Positions 51,894 to 60,131 of a stretch of 64,000 nucleotides of DNA are shown in pieces (positions within the stretch are counted from its first letter, which is position 1; every line of letters begins with the position of its first letter). Origin of the DNA: Planctomycetota bacterium (GTDB taxonomy: Bacteria > Planctomycetota > Phycisphaerae > Phycisphaerales > SM1A02); assembly GCA_022574595.1 (NCBI GenBank), contig JACZRS010000005.1, positions 124,001 to 188,000 on the forward strand, given 5' to 3'. The notes below the pieces were generated by a model. It saw nothing but the letters and a program-made list of their open reading frames with translations. It did not search any database and was not told the origin of the DNA. Position numbers and translations under genes: made by a program.

Positions 51894-52044
51894 TTTAGCT
51901 TGATTTAACAAAGATTAAGAATAATTAAGAACAAATAAGACTTATTAGCTCAAAGCAAGAAAATTAGTTATGTTAAACTCTCAGAGGTAGCGGAACCATT
52001 TCGGGACCGCCTCGATCCCCCTCAATCCTCTACCGAGTTGTCAA

Positions 52045-52371
52045 TTACCCGCCTGTGATCTTGTCGATCTTCACTCGAAGGTAGCTTTGGCGGTGGCCTG
52101 TCTTGCGGCGGTAGCCTTTTCGACGTTTGAACTTAATCACGTCGATCTTCTCACCCTTGATTTGCTCAAGAACTTCTGCGGTGACCGAAGCACCACTTAT
52201 ATAGGGAGTGCCGATCTTGGCTGCTTTCTTACCCTCAGCATCGCCTAGCGCCAGTACGCGATCAAATTTGAGCTTTTTCTTCTTGTCGCCAAGGTCTCTG
52301 AGATCGATGTCGATCACATCGCCTTGGCTTACTCGGATTTGCGTTCCACTGTCTTCAAATATTGCGTACAC
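52045..52371 (-). CDS. rplU: 50S ribosomal protein L21
   Basis: L21 of 108 residues, starting at a GTG (52371) with AGAGGA ten bases upstream; the residues read YAIFEDSGTQIRVSQGD, the normal L21 start. A longer frame upstream is an artefact. KFDRVLALG, GTPYISGASVTAEVLEQIKG and VIKFKRRKGYRRKTGHRQ (rRNA-binding loop) are all typical. L21 binds 23S rRNA in the large subunit. The usual partner rpmA (L27) does not follow; instead the accessory region lies downstream. Confidence 0.95.
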   Translation of the reverse strand: MYAIFEDSGTQIRVSQGDVIDIDLRDLGDKKKKLKFDRVLALGDAEGKKAAKIGTPYISGASVTAEVLEQIKGEKIDVIKFKRRKGYRRKTGHRQSYLRVKIDKITGG

Positions 52372-52409
52372 GGCTGATAGTCCTCTTGAATAGAAAATTG
52401 GAGTCGGGG

Positions 52410-52437
52410 ATTCTATCGCACCAAACCCAATTGCCAA
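52410..52437 (-). promoter_or_regulatory. Sigma-70-type promoter for rplU
   Basis: On the minus strand TTGGCA (52437-52432), a 16-base spacer and TAGAAT (52415-52410), about 40 bases ahead of the rplU start codon. The gene would thus have its own promoter inside the spacer after the QueC-like gene. Confidence 0.5.
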
Positions 52438-52475
52438 GTGCTGGCTGCCACCTTTTATTTTGATAGAGCTATCCC

Positions 52476-53084
52476 TCAGACCGCAACAGCTGCCCATGGC
52501 CAGGGTTGACCTGCTGCCTCGAAGCCTTTGGCCCAGCGTCTGCAATCTATGCATGTACCACAAGGAGCCTTTTGTCCCCCTTCGCATGGCCAAAATGGCT
52601 GATCTAGCATCCCCTGATCATCGCCCAAATCCACGATCTGCTTCTCAGACAGGTCTACTAAGGGCAGATCAATCATCAGCAAACTAGAGGTTTGGCCGGT
52701 CTCGGCCAGCGAAACAACTAGATTCGCCCGCTCAACCGCTATGCAAATTTGCTTAGGATCAGGCCCGACTTGCTTGGGCCACACCACTTTTTGGCATCCT
52801 GACTCGGTGGCTGCGATCAATGCAGCTAGAAGCAAATCGGCCTCCTTAAGAGCCAGTGCATGCTTTTGGCTACTAGGTAGCTCATTACGTCTTTTGGACA
52901 TGAATACTGTCTGGATGCCAAAGACTTCCCCATGCTCCTTGGCTGCGTTAAGCAGCTTTTCACTGGCATCAGTCGCATATGAAGGATGCCACAGCACCAT
53001 CTGCATCGGATCCCGCTGCAATGCAACTGCTACCAGCGAAGGCAGATCTCCATAGTCAATTACTAGTGTACTAGCAGAAGCCAT
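52476..53084 (-). CDS. QueC-like protein with degenerate PP-loop
   Basis: The C-terminal half is clearly QueC-like: IDLPLVDLSEKQIVDLGD, then DQPFWPCEGGQKAPCGTCIDCRRWAKGFEAAG (quoted in pieces: PCEGGQKAPCGTCIDC holds the four-cysteine zinc site). QueC makes preQ0, the precursor of queuosine. The N-terminal ATP motif SGGxDS is missing; the aligned strand reads TLVIDYGDLPSLVAVAL. The enzyme is therefore unlikely to activate its substrate in the standard way. ATG 53084 is chosen; a TTG at 53114 is in frame. It is divergent from the SSS transporter gene. It could be a paralogue with another role. Confidence 0.7.
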   Translation of the reverse strand: MASASTLVIDYGDLPSLVAVALQRDPMQMVLWHPSYATDASEKLLNAAKEHGEVFGIQTVFMSKRRNELPSSQKHALALKEADLLLAALIAATESGCQKVVWPKQVGPDPKQICIAVERANLVVSLAETGQTSSLLMIDLPLVDLSEKQIVDLGDDQGMLDQPFWPCEGGQKAPCGTCIDCRRWAKGFEAAGQPWPWAAVAV

Positions 53085-53114
53085 TTCAAAGCCAAGATCG
53101 GCAAAGTCGAGCAA

Positions 53115-54746
53115 ATGTCGTTACAACTCGTAATTGCAGCTTTATCTTTAATATGGAGCAAGTGCGTGATTTTCACACTGGCAGCTTCGTTTGCGCCCCT
53201 GGATTGGATGGTTCTAGCAGTTTATATGGCTGCGGTGATTGCACTGGGAATCTTCGTTGGCAGAAAAAAACGAGGCGGCGATGAGTTCTTCCTCGCAGGT
53301 AGATCAATGCCTATGTGGGCGGTTTCAATTTCTGTCCTGGCAACATCCCTCTCCGCTGCAACATTCATCGGCGGACCGCAACAAGCCTATACCTCAAATC
53401 TCACATACCTATCCGCAACCATCGGCGGAATCATCGCAATCTTCATCGTAGCGTTTGGTTTCCTGCCAGCTTATTACAAACAGGGTGTAACAACGGTCTA
53501 CCAATTAATTGGTAACACATACGGCGGGACATCACAGCGCTGCGCCAGCGCAATGTTTATGCTTGGTAGAATCTTCGCAAGTGGCGCTAGGCTGTTTATG
53601 GTTGCCATACCATTCGCACTTATAACCTTTGGTGATATTGAACCAAATCACCTCATTGCATCAATTTTAATCATCGCAATCGCAGCTTCACTCTACACAA
53701 TGGTTGGCGGAATACGAGCAGTCATTTGGACTGATGTGCTGCAAGCAATCTTCTTGGTGGTTGCGGTGACAGCTGCATTAATTGTTTTGCTTAATAAGAT
53801 CCCACTTGATTTCGGTGAGATACTTACAGTTCTTGGTGATACTAAAGTAGGTGACACAAATAAACTAACTGTAATCGATACTAGTACGGATCCGTCAAAG
53901 TGGTATACGCTTTGGACCGCACTTATTGGTTGGACGATATTTAATGTTGCGGCTTTCGGAACAGATCAAGATCTTGCTCAGCGAATGCTTACTTGCAAGA
54001 GCGCTAAATCCGCAAGTTGGTCCGCCATACTATCACACTTAATAGGTTGGCCGATTACCGCATTGTTTCTATTCTTGGGATTACTACTTTTTATTGTTTA
54101 CAAACGCCCCGACTTAATGGGTTCGGCTGCGATTGTTGACAATATAGATGATACTAGAAAGATATTTATTGAGTTTATTATTCACGAAATGCCGGCGGGG
54201 TTAAGAGGATTAATGCTTGCGGGGTTATTTGCAGCTGCGATGAGCAGTTTAGATTCTGCCCTGAACGCAATGGCATCAACAACAATTACAGATTTCTACA
54301 GGCCGCTTACAACAATAAATGGGAAACAAAGTGAAAAGGCTCAGCAAAGAGAACTTGGATTATCACGGATATTAATCTTTGTGTGGGCATTATTATTAGC
54401 AGGCTTTGCGTGTTTTTGTGTATATTGGCAGAGCGCGTCTAAAAAAACACTCATCGATTTCGCCTTAGGCGTTATGACCTTTGCTTATAGCGGTTTGCTT
54501 GCGGTATTTCTCACAGCCCTATTTACCAAGCGGGGTAATGCAGTAAGTGTGATCGCTGCTCTTTGTACAGGTTTTATTTGTATATTATTGATGCAAGGAT
54601 TTGCATGGAAGGAGTGGGCGCCGTGGTTTAACATCGACATAGTCAAATATACTATATCCATGCCCTGGCAGATGTTAATTGCAACATCGCTTAGCTTCGC
54701 GGTCTGCTGCGTTGGTCGTAGATCAGTTAATACCTCAACTACCTAA
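53115..54746 (+). CDS. Sodium:solute symporter (SSS family)
   Basis: A 543-residue inner-membrane protein with about 13 membrane segments. Typical SSS pieces are GRKKRGGDEFFLAGRSMPMWAVSIS, ATSLSAATFIGGP, YYKQGVTTVYQLIG, RIFASGARLFM, and GLMLAGLFAAAMSSLDSALNAMAS, each quoted in part. It imports a solute with sodium; the substrate is unknown, sugars or amino acids being common. It is divergent from the QueC-like gene with overlapping 5' ends. Its 3' end overlaps the convergent aminotransferase gene by 12 bases. Confidence 0.92.
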   Translation: MSLQLVIAALSLIWSKCVIFTLAASFAPLDWMVLAVYMAAVIALGIFVGRKKRGGDEFFLAGRSMPMWAVSISVLATSLSAATFIGGPQQAYTSNLTYLSATIGGIIAIFIVAFGFLPAYYKQGVTTVYQLIGNTYGGTSQRCASAMFMLGRIFASGARLFMVAIPFALITFGDIEPNHLIASILIIAIAASLYTMVGGIRAVIWTDVLQAIFLVVAVTAALIVLLNKIPLDFGEILTVLGDTKVGDTNKLTVIDTSTDPSKWYTLWTALIGWTIFNVAAFGTDQDLAQRMLTCKSAKSASWSAILSHLIGWPITALFLFLGLLLFIVYKRPDLMGSAAIVDNIDDTRKIFIEFIIHEMPAGLRGLMLAGLFAAAMSSLDSALNAMASTTITDFYRPLTTINGKQSEKAQQRELGLSRILIFVWALLLAGFACFCVYWQSASKKTLIDFALGVMTFAYSGLLAVFLTALFTKRGNAVSVIAALCTGFICILLMQGFAWKEWAPWFNIDIVKYTISMPWQMLIATSLSFAVCCVGRRSVNTSTT

Positions 54747-55904
54747 CGCAGACATTCGCTTAAGCGCATCAATTAGTGTTTGCTCATCTTTACAGAACGC
54801 AAAGCGCACAAGGTTTTTCCCATCAGATGGATTGCTGTAAAAAGCACTGGGAGGGATCGCTGCCACCCCCACTTCTTTGATTAGATGCTCACAAAAACTA
54901 ACATCATCAGCAAACCCAAAGCGAGTGTGATCCGCAAGAACAAAATATGTCCCTTGCGGTAAGTACACTTCAAATCCGATTTTATCTAACCCATCTGCCA
55001 GGATATCTCGCCTGCGTTGATAGGTTTCTACAAATTCCTGGTAGTACGAATCATCTGTACGCAATGCTGCGACAGCACCATGTTGCAAAGGAGTTGCGGT
55101 TGCGAATGTTATAAATTGATGAGCTGCTCTTACGCCTGCTGTAAGCCTGGCAGGTGCGAGCGCCCACCCTATTTTCCAACCGGTAAGTGAAAATGTTTTC
55201 CCCAACGATGATAGTGTCACCGTCCGTTCATACATTCCATCTAGCGTAGCAAGGCTAATATGCTCTTCATCAAATACCAGCCGCTCATACACCTCATCAG
55301 TAATGGCGATGGCATCATGCTCTTTGCACAAAGTTGCGATCAACTCTAGTTCTGCTTTAGTGAACACTTTCCCAGTAGGGTTGTGCGGCGTATTTACCAG
55401 AATCGCTTTGGTCTTATCTGAAAATGCAGCACGAAGTTTTGCTTCATTAACTTCAAAGTCTGGTGGCCTAAGTGTTATAAACTTCGCCTCCGCGCCCGAC
55501 ATGGCTACACATGCAGGATAGGAATCGTAGTAAGGTTCAAACAGGATTACTTCATCGCCGGGATTGATTAAGCCCATGAATGTTGCGATCAACGCTTCAG
55601 TGCAGCCGCTAGTAACTGTTATTTCTGCATCAGGATCAATAGAAAGTCCGGTGTCGGTTTGGAATCGCTCTGCAATTGCTTGATTGAGTTGCGGTATGCC
55701 AAACATTCTGGCGTACTGTCCATGGCCGTTATTTATGGCATCAATCGCAGCTTGCTTAATAAACTCTGGCCCATCGAAGTTAGGAAACCCCTGGCCTAGG
55801 TTTATGGCATTATGCTCGATCGCCAATCGACTGATCTGAGTGAATATGGTTGAGCCAAAGGGTGCAAGTCGATCTGCAACAGCATTACTTGATGAATCAG
55901 ACAT
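54735..55904 (-). CDS. Class I/II aminotransferase (methionine/kynurenine type)
   Basis: PLP aminotransferase of 389 residues. The PLP lysine is in SSLGKTFSLTGWKIGW. Also visible are AINLGQGFPNFDGPEFI, TVTSGCTEALIATFMGL, NTPHNPTGKVF and ITDEVYERLVFDEE. The QGFPNFDGP opening is that of the YbdL/KAT group, which acts on methionine, glutamine or kynurenine. The start is at MSDSSS (ATG 55904). It overlaps the SSS gene convergently. Confidence 0.88.
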   Translation of the reverse strand: MSDSSSNAVADRLAPFGSTIFTQISRLAIEHNAINLGQGFPNFDGPEFIKQAAIDAINNGHGQYARMFGIPQLNQAIAERFQTDTGLSIDPDAEITVTSGCTEALIATFMGLINPGDEVILFEPYYDSYPACVAMSGAEAKFITLRPPDFEVNEAKLRAAFSDKTKAILVNTPHNPTGKVFTKAELELIATLCKEHDAIAITDEVYERLVFDEEHISLATLDGMYERTVTLSSLGKTFSLTGWKIGWALAPARLTAGVRAAHQFITFATATPLQHGAVAALRTDDSYYQEFVETYQRRRDILADGLDKIGFEVYLPQGTYFVLADHTRFGFADDVSFCEHLIKEVGVAAIPPSAFYSNPSDGKNLVRFAFCKDEQTLIDALKRMSALGS

Positions 55905-55929
55905 GGCGTTAGCGTAACGCATTTAGGGG

Positions 55930-56043
55930 ATCTTGCAAAATTGCCTCGATGCCATGATGCCTTGATGCCTTCTTACACAACACCCCATGGATTGCTATCC
56001 ATGGGCGTCTGGGGGCAATTGCGATCCATTGGCGTCTGGGAAT
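55930..56043 (-). repeat. Repeat patch downstream of the dockerin gene
   Basis: Contains CCATGGATTGCTATCCATGG, a perfect palindrome, plus ATGCCATGATGCCTTGATGCC and two GGCGTCTGGG units. Its reverse complement matches 47615-47700. It lies directly past the stop of the dockerin gene. Confidence 0.75.
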
Positions 56044-57975
56044 CTATATACACGGTCCCCAATTGGCGAATAGAATGAGCAGGTCGGTTGTATCTACTGC
56101 CCCACTACCATCAAGATCGGCAGTTCCGGCGGTCCCCCACTGTGCAAATAGCTCGAGTAAATCTGAAGTATTAACAATGCCATCGCCAGTTAGATCAGCT
56201 ATGCACGGTGCTGGCCCTGCGGTTGCTACATATTTAGCACCACATGCAGACAAATCATTAAACACAACCGTCGCAACAACTAACCAGTAATTCCCCGGCT
56301 GGACATCGGCTGCGATTGTAAATTCAAAACATTCGGTCGCAGCCGCTTCACTTAATATCTCACCTGGACAACCGAAGTTGCCATCTAAAATCCAAATACC
56401 AATTATAGATTCGGATTGAATTGTCCAGGTAATTTGCATCGCCCAAGGCACTTCGACTTGATACCAATCGAAGTCCGGCACGTTATCTTGCCCATTAAAG
56501 AATATGCCTGTCTCGCCACAAATTGTCTCACCCAAATCTATTGGCGAAAAATGTACTTTCTCAGCTGCGCATCCGCCATTAAAAAGATCATTGTAATTGT
56601 CTTGGCAAGTCGGCTCACCTTCAGTGGTACTATCCGGTGGGCAAAGTACAACACACGGACATTGATTGCAAGCCGTATTAGCTCCAAGCCACGATCCTTT
56701 TGCAGTGGCACAATCTTCTTCCGTTATGAATTGACAAGTTGCATCATCAAGACAGCACGCACCCAGAATTTCGCCACAAGGTGGATCCAGTTCTTTACAC
56801 GCTTGATTGGCTACAAATCTCTGAGTGGGGCTCACGCAATCCGTAACTTCAACATTGTCTGAACAGAATAATGTTTCTTCATCGCAGCAAGCACCAAACA
56901 CTCCTCCGACTTGTCCTGCTAGACATATTGCCAAGTCGTAACTCTCATTCTGTCCTTGGCAGCCTTCACAGAATGATTCACCAACACCAGCGCTTATCCA
57001 AAGGAACCAACAATCAGGATCTCCCATCCCAACAATTTTAATCCAGCCATTCAGCAAGAAGCATGACTCAGGTAGCTGAACTTCATAAAGATTGAGCTCC
57101 GTTCCCAGATAGAAAATTCCCAGTGGAGTACGCTGAGCTAATAGTGTATATGTGCAAACTAAATCCCCAGGCTGACCGCCAGCATCTTCATGAAACGATA
57201 CTTCAAAGGTAGGATCAGATTCCGCACATTCCGCCCATTTGCCTCCACCTAAATAAATCAGATCAAGCCCCCACCACCTGACAGTTTCGACCATGCCTGC
57301 GGCGTTAGTAAAATTCTCATAACGAGCAAAGCCCGAGCCTAACTCAGAAGTGCCTGCAAAAAAGTCCTCGGGACCATCGCGCTGCTGACCAAACAGTATA
57401 TTGTCAGGGCACTCCGGTAAAGGTATGCAACCACCAATACAATCACCGCCTGCAAGAAATTTACCTTGCATTGCCTGACATTCTAATTGGGTCAATATAA
57501 AACAATCATCACCAATACAGCACGCACCTATATTGCACGGTTCAGTACTACAATTGGTACCGGCGCCTAACCAAGTACCCCCTTTAGCAGCACATTCTTC
57601 TGGCGCAAGATCCAGGCAATCTTCACCAAAGCAGCAAGCACCAATTCCCGAATCACAGGGATCATCTAAACAAGTAGTACCTGCACCCGCAAACTCTCGC
57701 CCCGATGTAATGCATGAAAACGCATCTGCCATATTACAATTAGTTTCAAAACAGCATGCTCCAACTCCACATGCGCCATCGTCACAATTTTCGCGCGGCA
57801 AATAAACGCCACCCAGTGAAGAACACTCAGCTTCACTATTCACCTGAACACAATCATCAAATAAGCAACACGCGCCCTGGCCTTGCACAGAATTAGTCGT
57901 GAGTAAAACCATCGCAATAGCTATAGATGCAAGAACGCGATGGTAAAACACCGCTAATGCCTTCTTACAATTCAT
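56044..57975 (-). CDS. Secreted protein with six GACC cysteine repeats and dockerin-like tail
   Basis: A signal peptide (ending near VQGQGA) is followed by six units starting GACC (GACCLFDDC, GACCFETNC, GACCFGEDC, GACCIGDDC, GACCDEETLFC, GACCLDDATC), rich in cysteine and aspartate, with a larger globular insertion between the fourth and fifth units. The C-terminus carries two EF-hand-like dockerin repeats: DLTGDGIVNTSDLLELFAQWG and DLDGSGAVDTTDLLILFANWG (each about 21 residues). Length is 643 residues. It probably sits on the surface or in secreted complexes, with calcium binding by the tail and disulfides in the repeats. This architecture is typical of Phycisphaerae. Function unknown. Confidence 0.8.
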   Translation of the reverse strand: MNCKKALAVFYHRVLASIAIAMVLLTTNSVQGQGACCLFDDCVQVNSEAECSSLGGVYLPRENCDDGACGVGACCFETNCNMADAFSCITSGREFAGAGTTCLDDPCDSGIGACCFGEDCLDLAPEECAAKGGTWLGAGTNCSTEPCNIGACCIGDDCFILTQLECQAMQGKFLAGGDCIGGCIPLPECPDNILFGQQRDGPEDFFAGTSELGSGFARYENFTNAAGMVETVRWWGLDLIYLGGGKWAECAESDPTFEVSFHEDAGGQPGDLVCTYTLLAQRTPLGIFYLGTELNLYEVQLPESCFLLNGWIKIVGMGDPDCWFLWISAGVGESFCEGCQGQNESYDLAICLAGQVGGVFGACCDEETLFCSDNVEVTDCVSPTQRFVANQACKELDPPCGEILGACCLDDATCQFITEEDCATAKGSWLGANTACNQCPCVVLCPPDSTTEGEPTCQDNYNDLFNGGCAAEKVHFSPIDLGETICGETGIFFNGQDNVPDFDWYQVEVPWAMQITWTIQSESIIGIWILDGNFGCPGEILSEAAATECFEFTIAADVQPGNYWLVVATVVFNDLSACGAKYVATAGPAPCIADLTGDGIVNTSDLLELFAQWGTAGTADLDGSGAVDTTDLLILFANWGPCI

Positions 57976-58092
57976 CTGAGCATCCTTCTATTCTGGCCTA
58001 TCTAATTATTGCCCAATTTCAATAACTCAAATCCAAGTCGTCGCAATTTGGCTTATCCAGCATACCCCAATACCATTTCCCAACCAAACAAA

Positions 58093-58116
58093 AACTCCCC
58101 AATCGAGTGGGGAGTT
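58093..58116 (-). terminator. Rho-independent terminator for tRNA-Gly
   Basis: AACTCCCC (58093-58100) pairs with GGGGAGTT (58109-58116) around an 8-base loop. On the minus strand the stem is followed by TTTTTG, so it stops the tRNA-Gly transcript 46 bases past its end. Confidence 0.88.
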
Positions 58117-58161
58117 AATCAAATCGTTAACAAAGCATGCTTTTCAGCGAAAACTAAGAAT

Positions 58162-58233
58162 AGCGGGCGAACGGACTCGAACCGTCAACATTCAGCTTGG
58201 AAGGCTGACGCTCTACCATTGAGCTACGCCCGC
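58162..58233 (-). tRNA. tRNA-Gly, anticodon UCC
   Basis: A cloverleaf of 72 bases. The acceptor arm GCGGGCG/CGCCCGC is fully paired, the D-arm is GCTC/GAGC, the anticodon loop CTTCCAA gives anticodon TCC, and the T-arm GACGG/CCGTT holds TTCGAGT. The discriminator is T, usual for bacterial tRNA-Gly. CCA is not encoded. It lies next to an integrase gene, so its 5' side may be an integration site. Confidence 0.97.
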
Positions 58234-58253
58234 AAAGTGGGCTTTTCACTACA

Positions 58254-58282
58254 TTTCTATTACAAAATACACTACAATTCAA
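58254..58282 (-). promoter_or_regulatory. Promoter for tRNA-Gly
   Basis: On the minus strand TTGAAT (58282-58277), a 17-base spacer and TAGAAA (58259-58254), about 20 bases ahead of the tRNA 5' end. Confidence 0.45.
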
Positions 58283-58327
58283 CCTGACAGATATACATGA
58301 CTCTTAAAGTATAGCAGGATTGAACTA

Positions 58328-59581
58328 ATGACAATGCATCGACTTAAGCGAGTACCGAAGTTGAGTCATAGCAAGAATCGTGGAATCGGCTGGCATGTCT
58401 CTTACCGTGATGCTTCCACTGGTATGCCCAAGAAGCATCGTTTCGGAATGATGCCGGAACATAAAGCTCGAGTACTTTATCACCAATGGCTGGCAGAACA
58501 CCTTAATGATAATAGAGAATCGATAGTCAACGTACGGAAATCGGTTCCAAAGAAGTCGGTTCGTCTGACAACTCCGAAGTTGGTTGAAAGTGATCTTATC
58601 CCAGGCAGCTTGATTCAAGTAGCCTCAAATCTATTGAATTTTGAAGAATCCCGTACTCGTACAGATGGTGAACCGCGAGCCAGGGGCACTATTGACTCAA
58701 GAGTCTGCTCTGATCGAAAGAAACATCTCCACGACTTTCTTGACTACATGAATCAGAAGCACGGACAAGGTACGTTGAAGAAAATGCAGCTCGCTGATCT
58801 CTCAATGGCAGATGTTGAAGGATTCAATCGGACAATTGTTGATGCTGGTTACTCTGCATCCCAAGTGACCAAGCGGATGCAGATGGTGAAGGCACTGATC
58901 AACCGTGCAGGAAGACCGGAGCACGGACTACAAACTCTAGCTTGGAACTGGGACTCCAAGGATATAGCCCACGGAAAGCCAACTGAAGAGCGACGCTTTC
59001 CTTTACTGAATCAGCTCATACAGATTCTCAAGAACTGTGAACATCGTGAACGAACAATGGTATGGATGGCAATAGGTCTCGGATTTGGGCAACACGATCT
59101 AGCAGCGGTTCGTGTCAGGCAAATTGATAGTGAGAGTTATGATCTTCGTCGCGGGAAAACAGGCGTTGAACGTTTCGGAAAAACGCCGCCGCTGGTTTGG
59201 GCATATATTCAATTTTACCTTGAGGAATCTCCCCGCAAAGACAGTGATCTTATGTTCACTACCCGCACAGGAATGCCGCTGGTTCATAAGCGCAGTGATG
59301 CTATCCAGCAATGGTGGAATATCCTTCGTCGAAACATTGGCGAAACCAAAGAAACGCTTAGCGGCTTCTACATTCTTCGACATTTGGGGGCAACTGAATT
59401 CGGCTCTCGTCCTAGTTGCTCAATCAGTGATATGAAACGATGGCTTGGCCATGCAGCCAGTTCTCGTGTCGCTGATATTTATATGAAGCCAATTGCACCA
59501 GAAAATAGAACGCTGATTGAGTGGGTGAGGAGCCGTCTGGCTTCCAACAATCTAAACTATTCCCTCAGATTGACTTCATAG
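58328..59581 (+). CDS. Tyrosine recombinase / integrase
   Basis: A 417-residue site-specific recombinase. The catalytic domain shows DLAAVRVRQID (first arginine), the Tyr/Arg box GFYILRHLGATEFGSR, where the usual HxxR histidine is tyrosine, and KRWLGHAASSRVADIYMK with the histidine and the nucleophilic tyrosine. The N-terminal part is basic (MHRLKRVPKLSHSKNR) for arm-site binding, followed by a SAM-like core-binding domain (SMADVEGFNRTIVDAGYSASQV). AGGA lies nine bases before the ATG. It starts 95 bases from the 5' end of tRNA-Gly and overlaps the convergent excisionase-like gene by 6 bases. Likely catalyses integration of the island. Confidence 0.88.
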   Translation: MTMHRLKRVPKLSHSKNRGIGWHVSYRDASTGMPKKHRFGMMPEHKARVLYHQWLAEHLNDNRESIVNVRKSVPKKSVRLTTPKLVESDLIPGSLIQVASNLLNFEESRTRTDGEPRARGTIDSRVCSDRKKHLHDFLDYMNQKHGQGTLKKMQLADLSMADVEGFNRTIVDAGYSASQVTKRMQMVKALINRAGRPEHGLQTLAWNWDSKDIAHGKPTEERRFPLLNQLIQILKNCEHRERTMVWMAIGLGFGQHDLAAVRVRQIDSESYDLRRGKTGVERFGKTPPLVWAYIQFYLEESPRKDSDLMFTTRTGMPLVHKRSDAIQQWWNILRRNIGETKETLSGFYILRHLGATEFGSRPSCSISDMKRWLGHAASSRVADIYMKPIAPENRTLIEWVRSRLASNNLNYSLRLTS

Positions 59582-59797
59582 GAAGTCTTCCAAATCAGGA
59601 TGCACGTGCCTACGCACAGCATCTGGAGCCTTCTTGAGTCTTGATTGTTCCCATGCTTCAACGTCACACTCACGGGCGTATCGAACTCTACCCCGCTTGT
59701 CATATGGCAACTTGCCGGACTCCATAGCTTCAATAACCCGCTCCCGGCGCATTCGGAGTCGTTTACGTATCTGCTCGACTGTAAGCCATTTACTCAT
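59576..59797 (-). CDS. Excisionase-like HTH protein
   Basis: A 73-residue protein with a winged helix of the HTH_17/excisionase type: WLTVEQIRKRLRMRRERVIEAMESGKLPYDKRG, then VRYARECDVEAWEQSRL (shown in parts). These proteins bend att DNA and favour excision. The gene is convergent with the integrase, with 6 bases shared at the stops. Together they form an int/xis pair of a mobile island. Confidence 0.82.
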   Translation of the reverse strand: MSKWLTVEQIRKRLRMRRERVIEAMESGKLPYDKRGRVRYARECDVEAWEQSRLKKAPDAVRRHVHPDLEDFL

Positions 59798-59829
59798 ATC
59801 ATCTTATACCCACAGATTTCCGAGTATCC

Positions 59830-60129
59830 TTATATCATTGACATCAACACGCACACCAGCAAATACCGAGCTATCAACAATCCAAGAAGCACAATTAACC
59901 ATCCTATCCAGGTTGGCGTTGGTATCTCTCTATGTTGAGATAGCCATTGCCCGACTGCTTGTGGAAATGGATCTGTGAACTGCTGCAAGTTCACATAGAA
60001 ATTCCCAGTGCGTATGCTTTTGATTTGGCCAAGAAAGAAGCGAAGAGACATAACGAATATGTAAGCGTCGATCGCCCAAATCGCCAGAATCAAAGGTAAA
60101 TTGAGAATACTATTAGTTATTACAATCAT
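59830..60129 (-). CDS. YggT-like small membrane protein
   Basis: A 99-residue protein with the ATG at 60129 and GGAG nine bases upstream, inside the end of the kinase gene. A long membrane segment (LNLPLILAIWAIDAYIFVM) is followed by SIRTGNFYVNLQQFTDPFP, a loop with proline, and a second membrane segment (WLIVLLGLLIARYLLVCV). The QFTDPF loop between two membrane helices is reminiscent of YggT. It is the last gene of the kinase operon and may be a membrane target or anchor for it. The family call is tentative. Confidence 0.5.
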   Translation of the reverse strand: MIVITNSILNLPLILAIWAIDAYIFVMSLRFFLGQIKSIRTGNFYVNLQQFTDPFPQAVGQWLSQHREIPTPTWIGWLIVLLGLLIARYLLVCVLMSMI

Positions 60130-60131
60130 GT

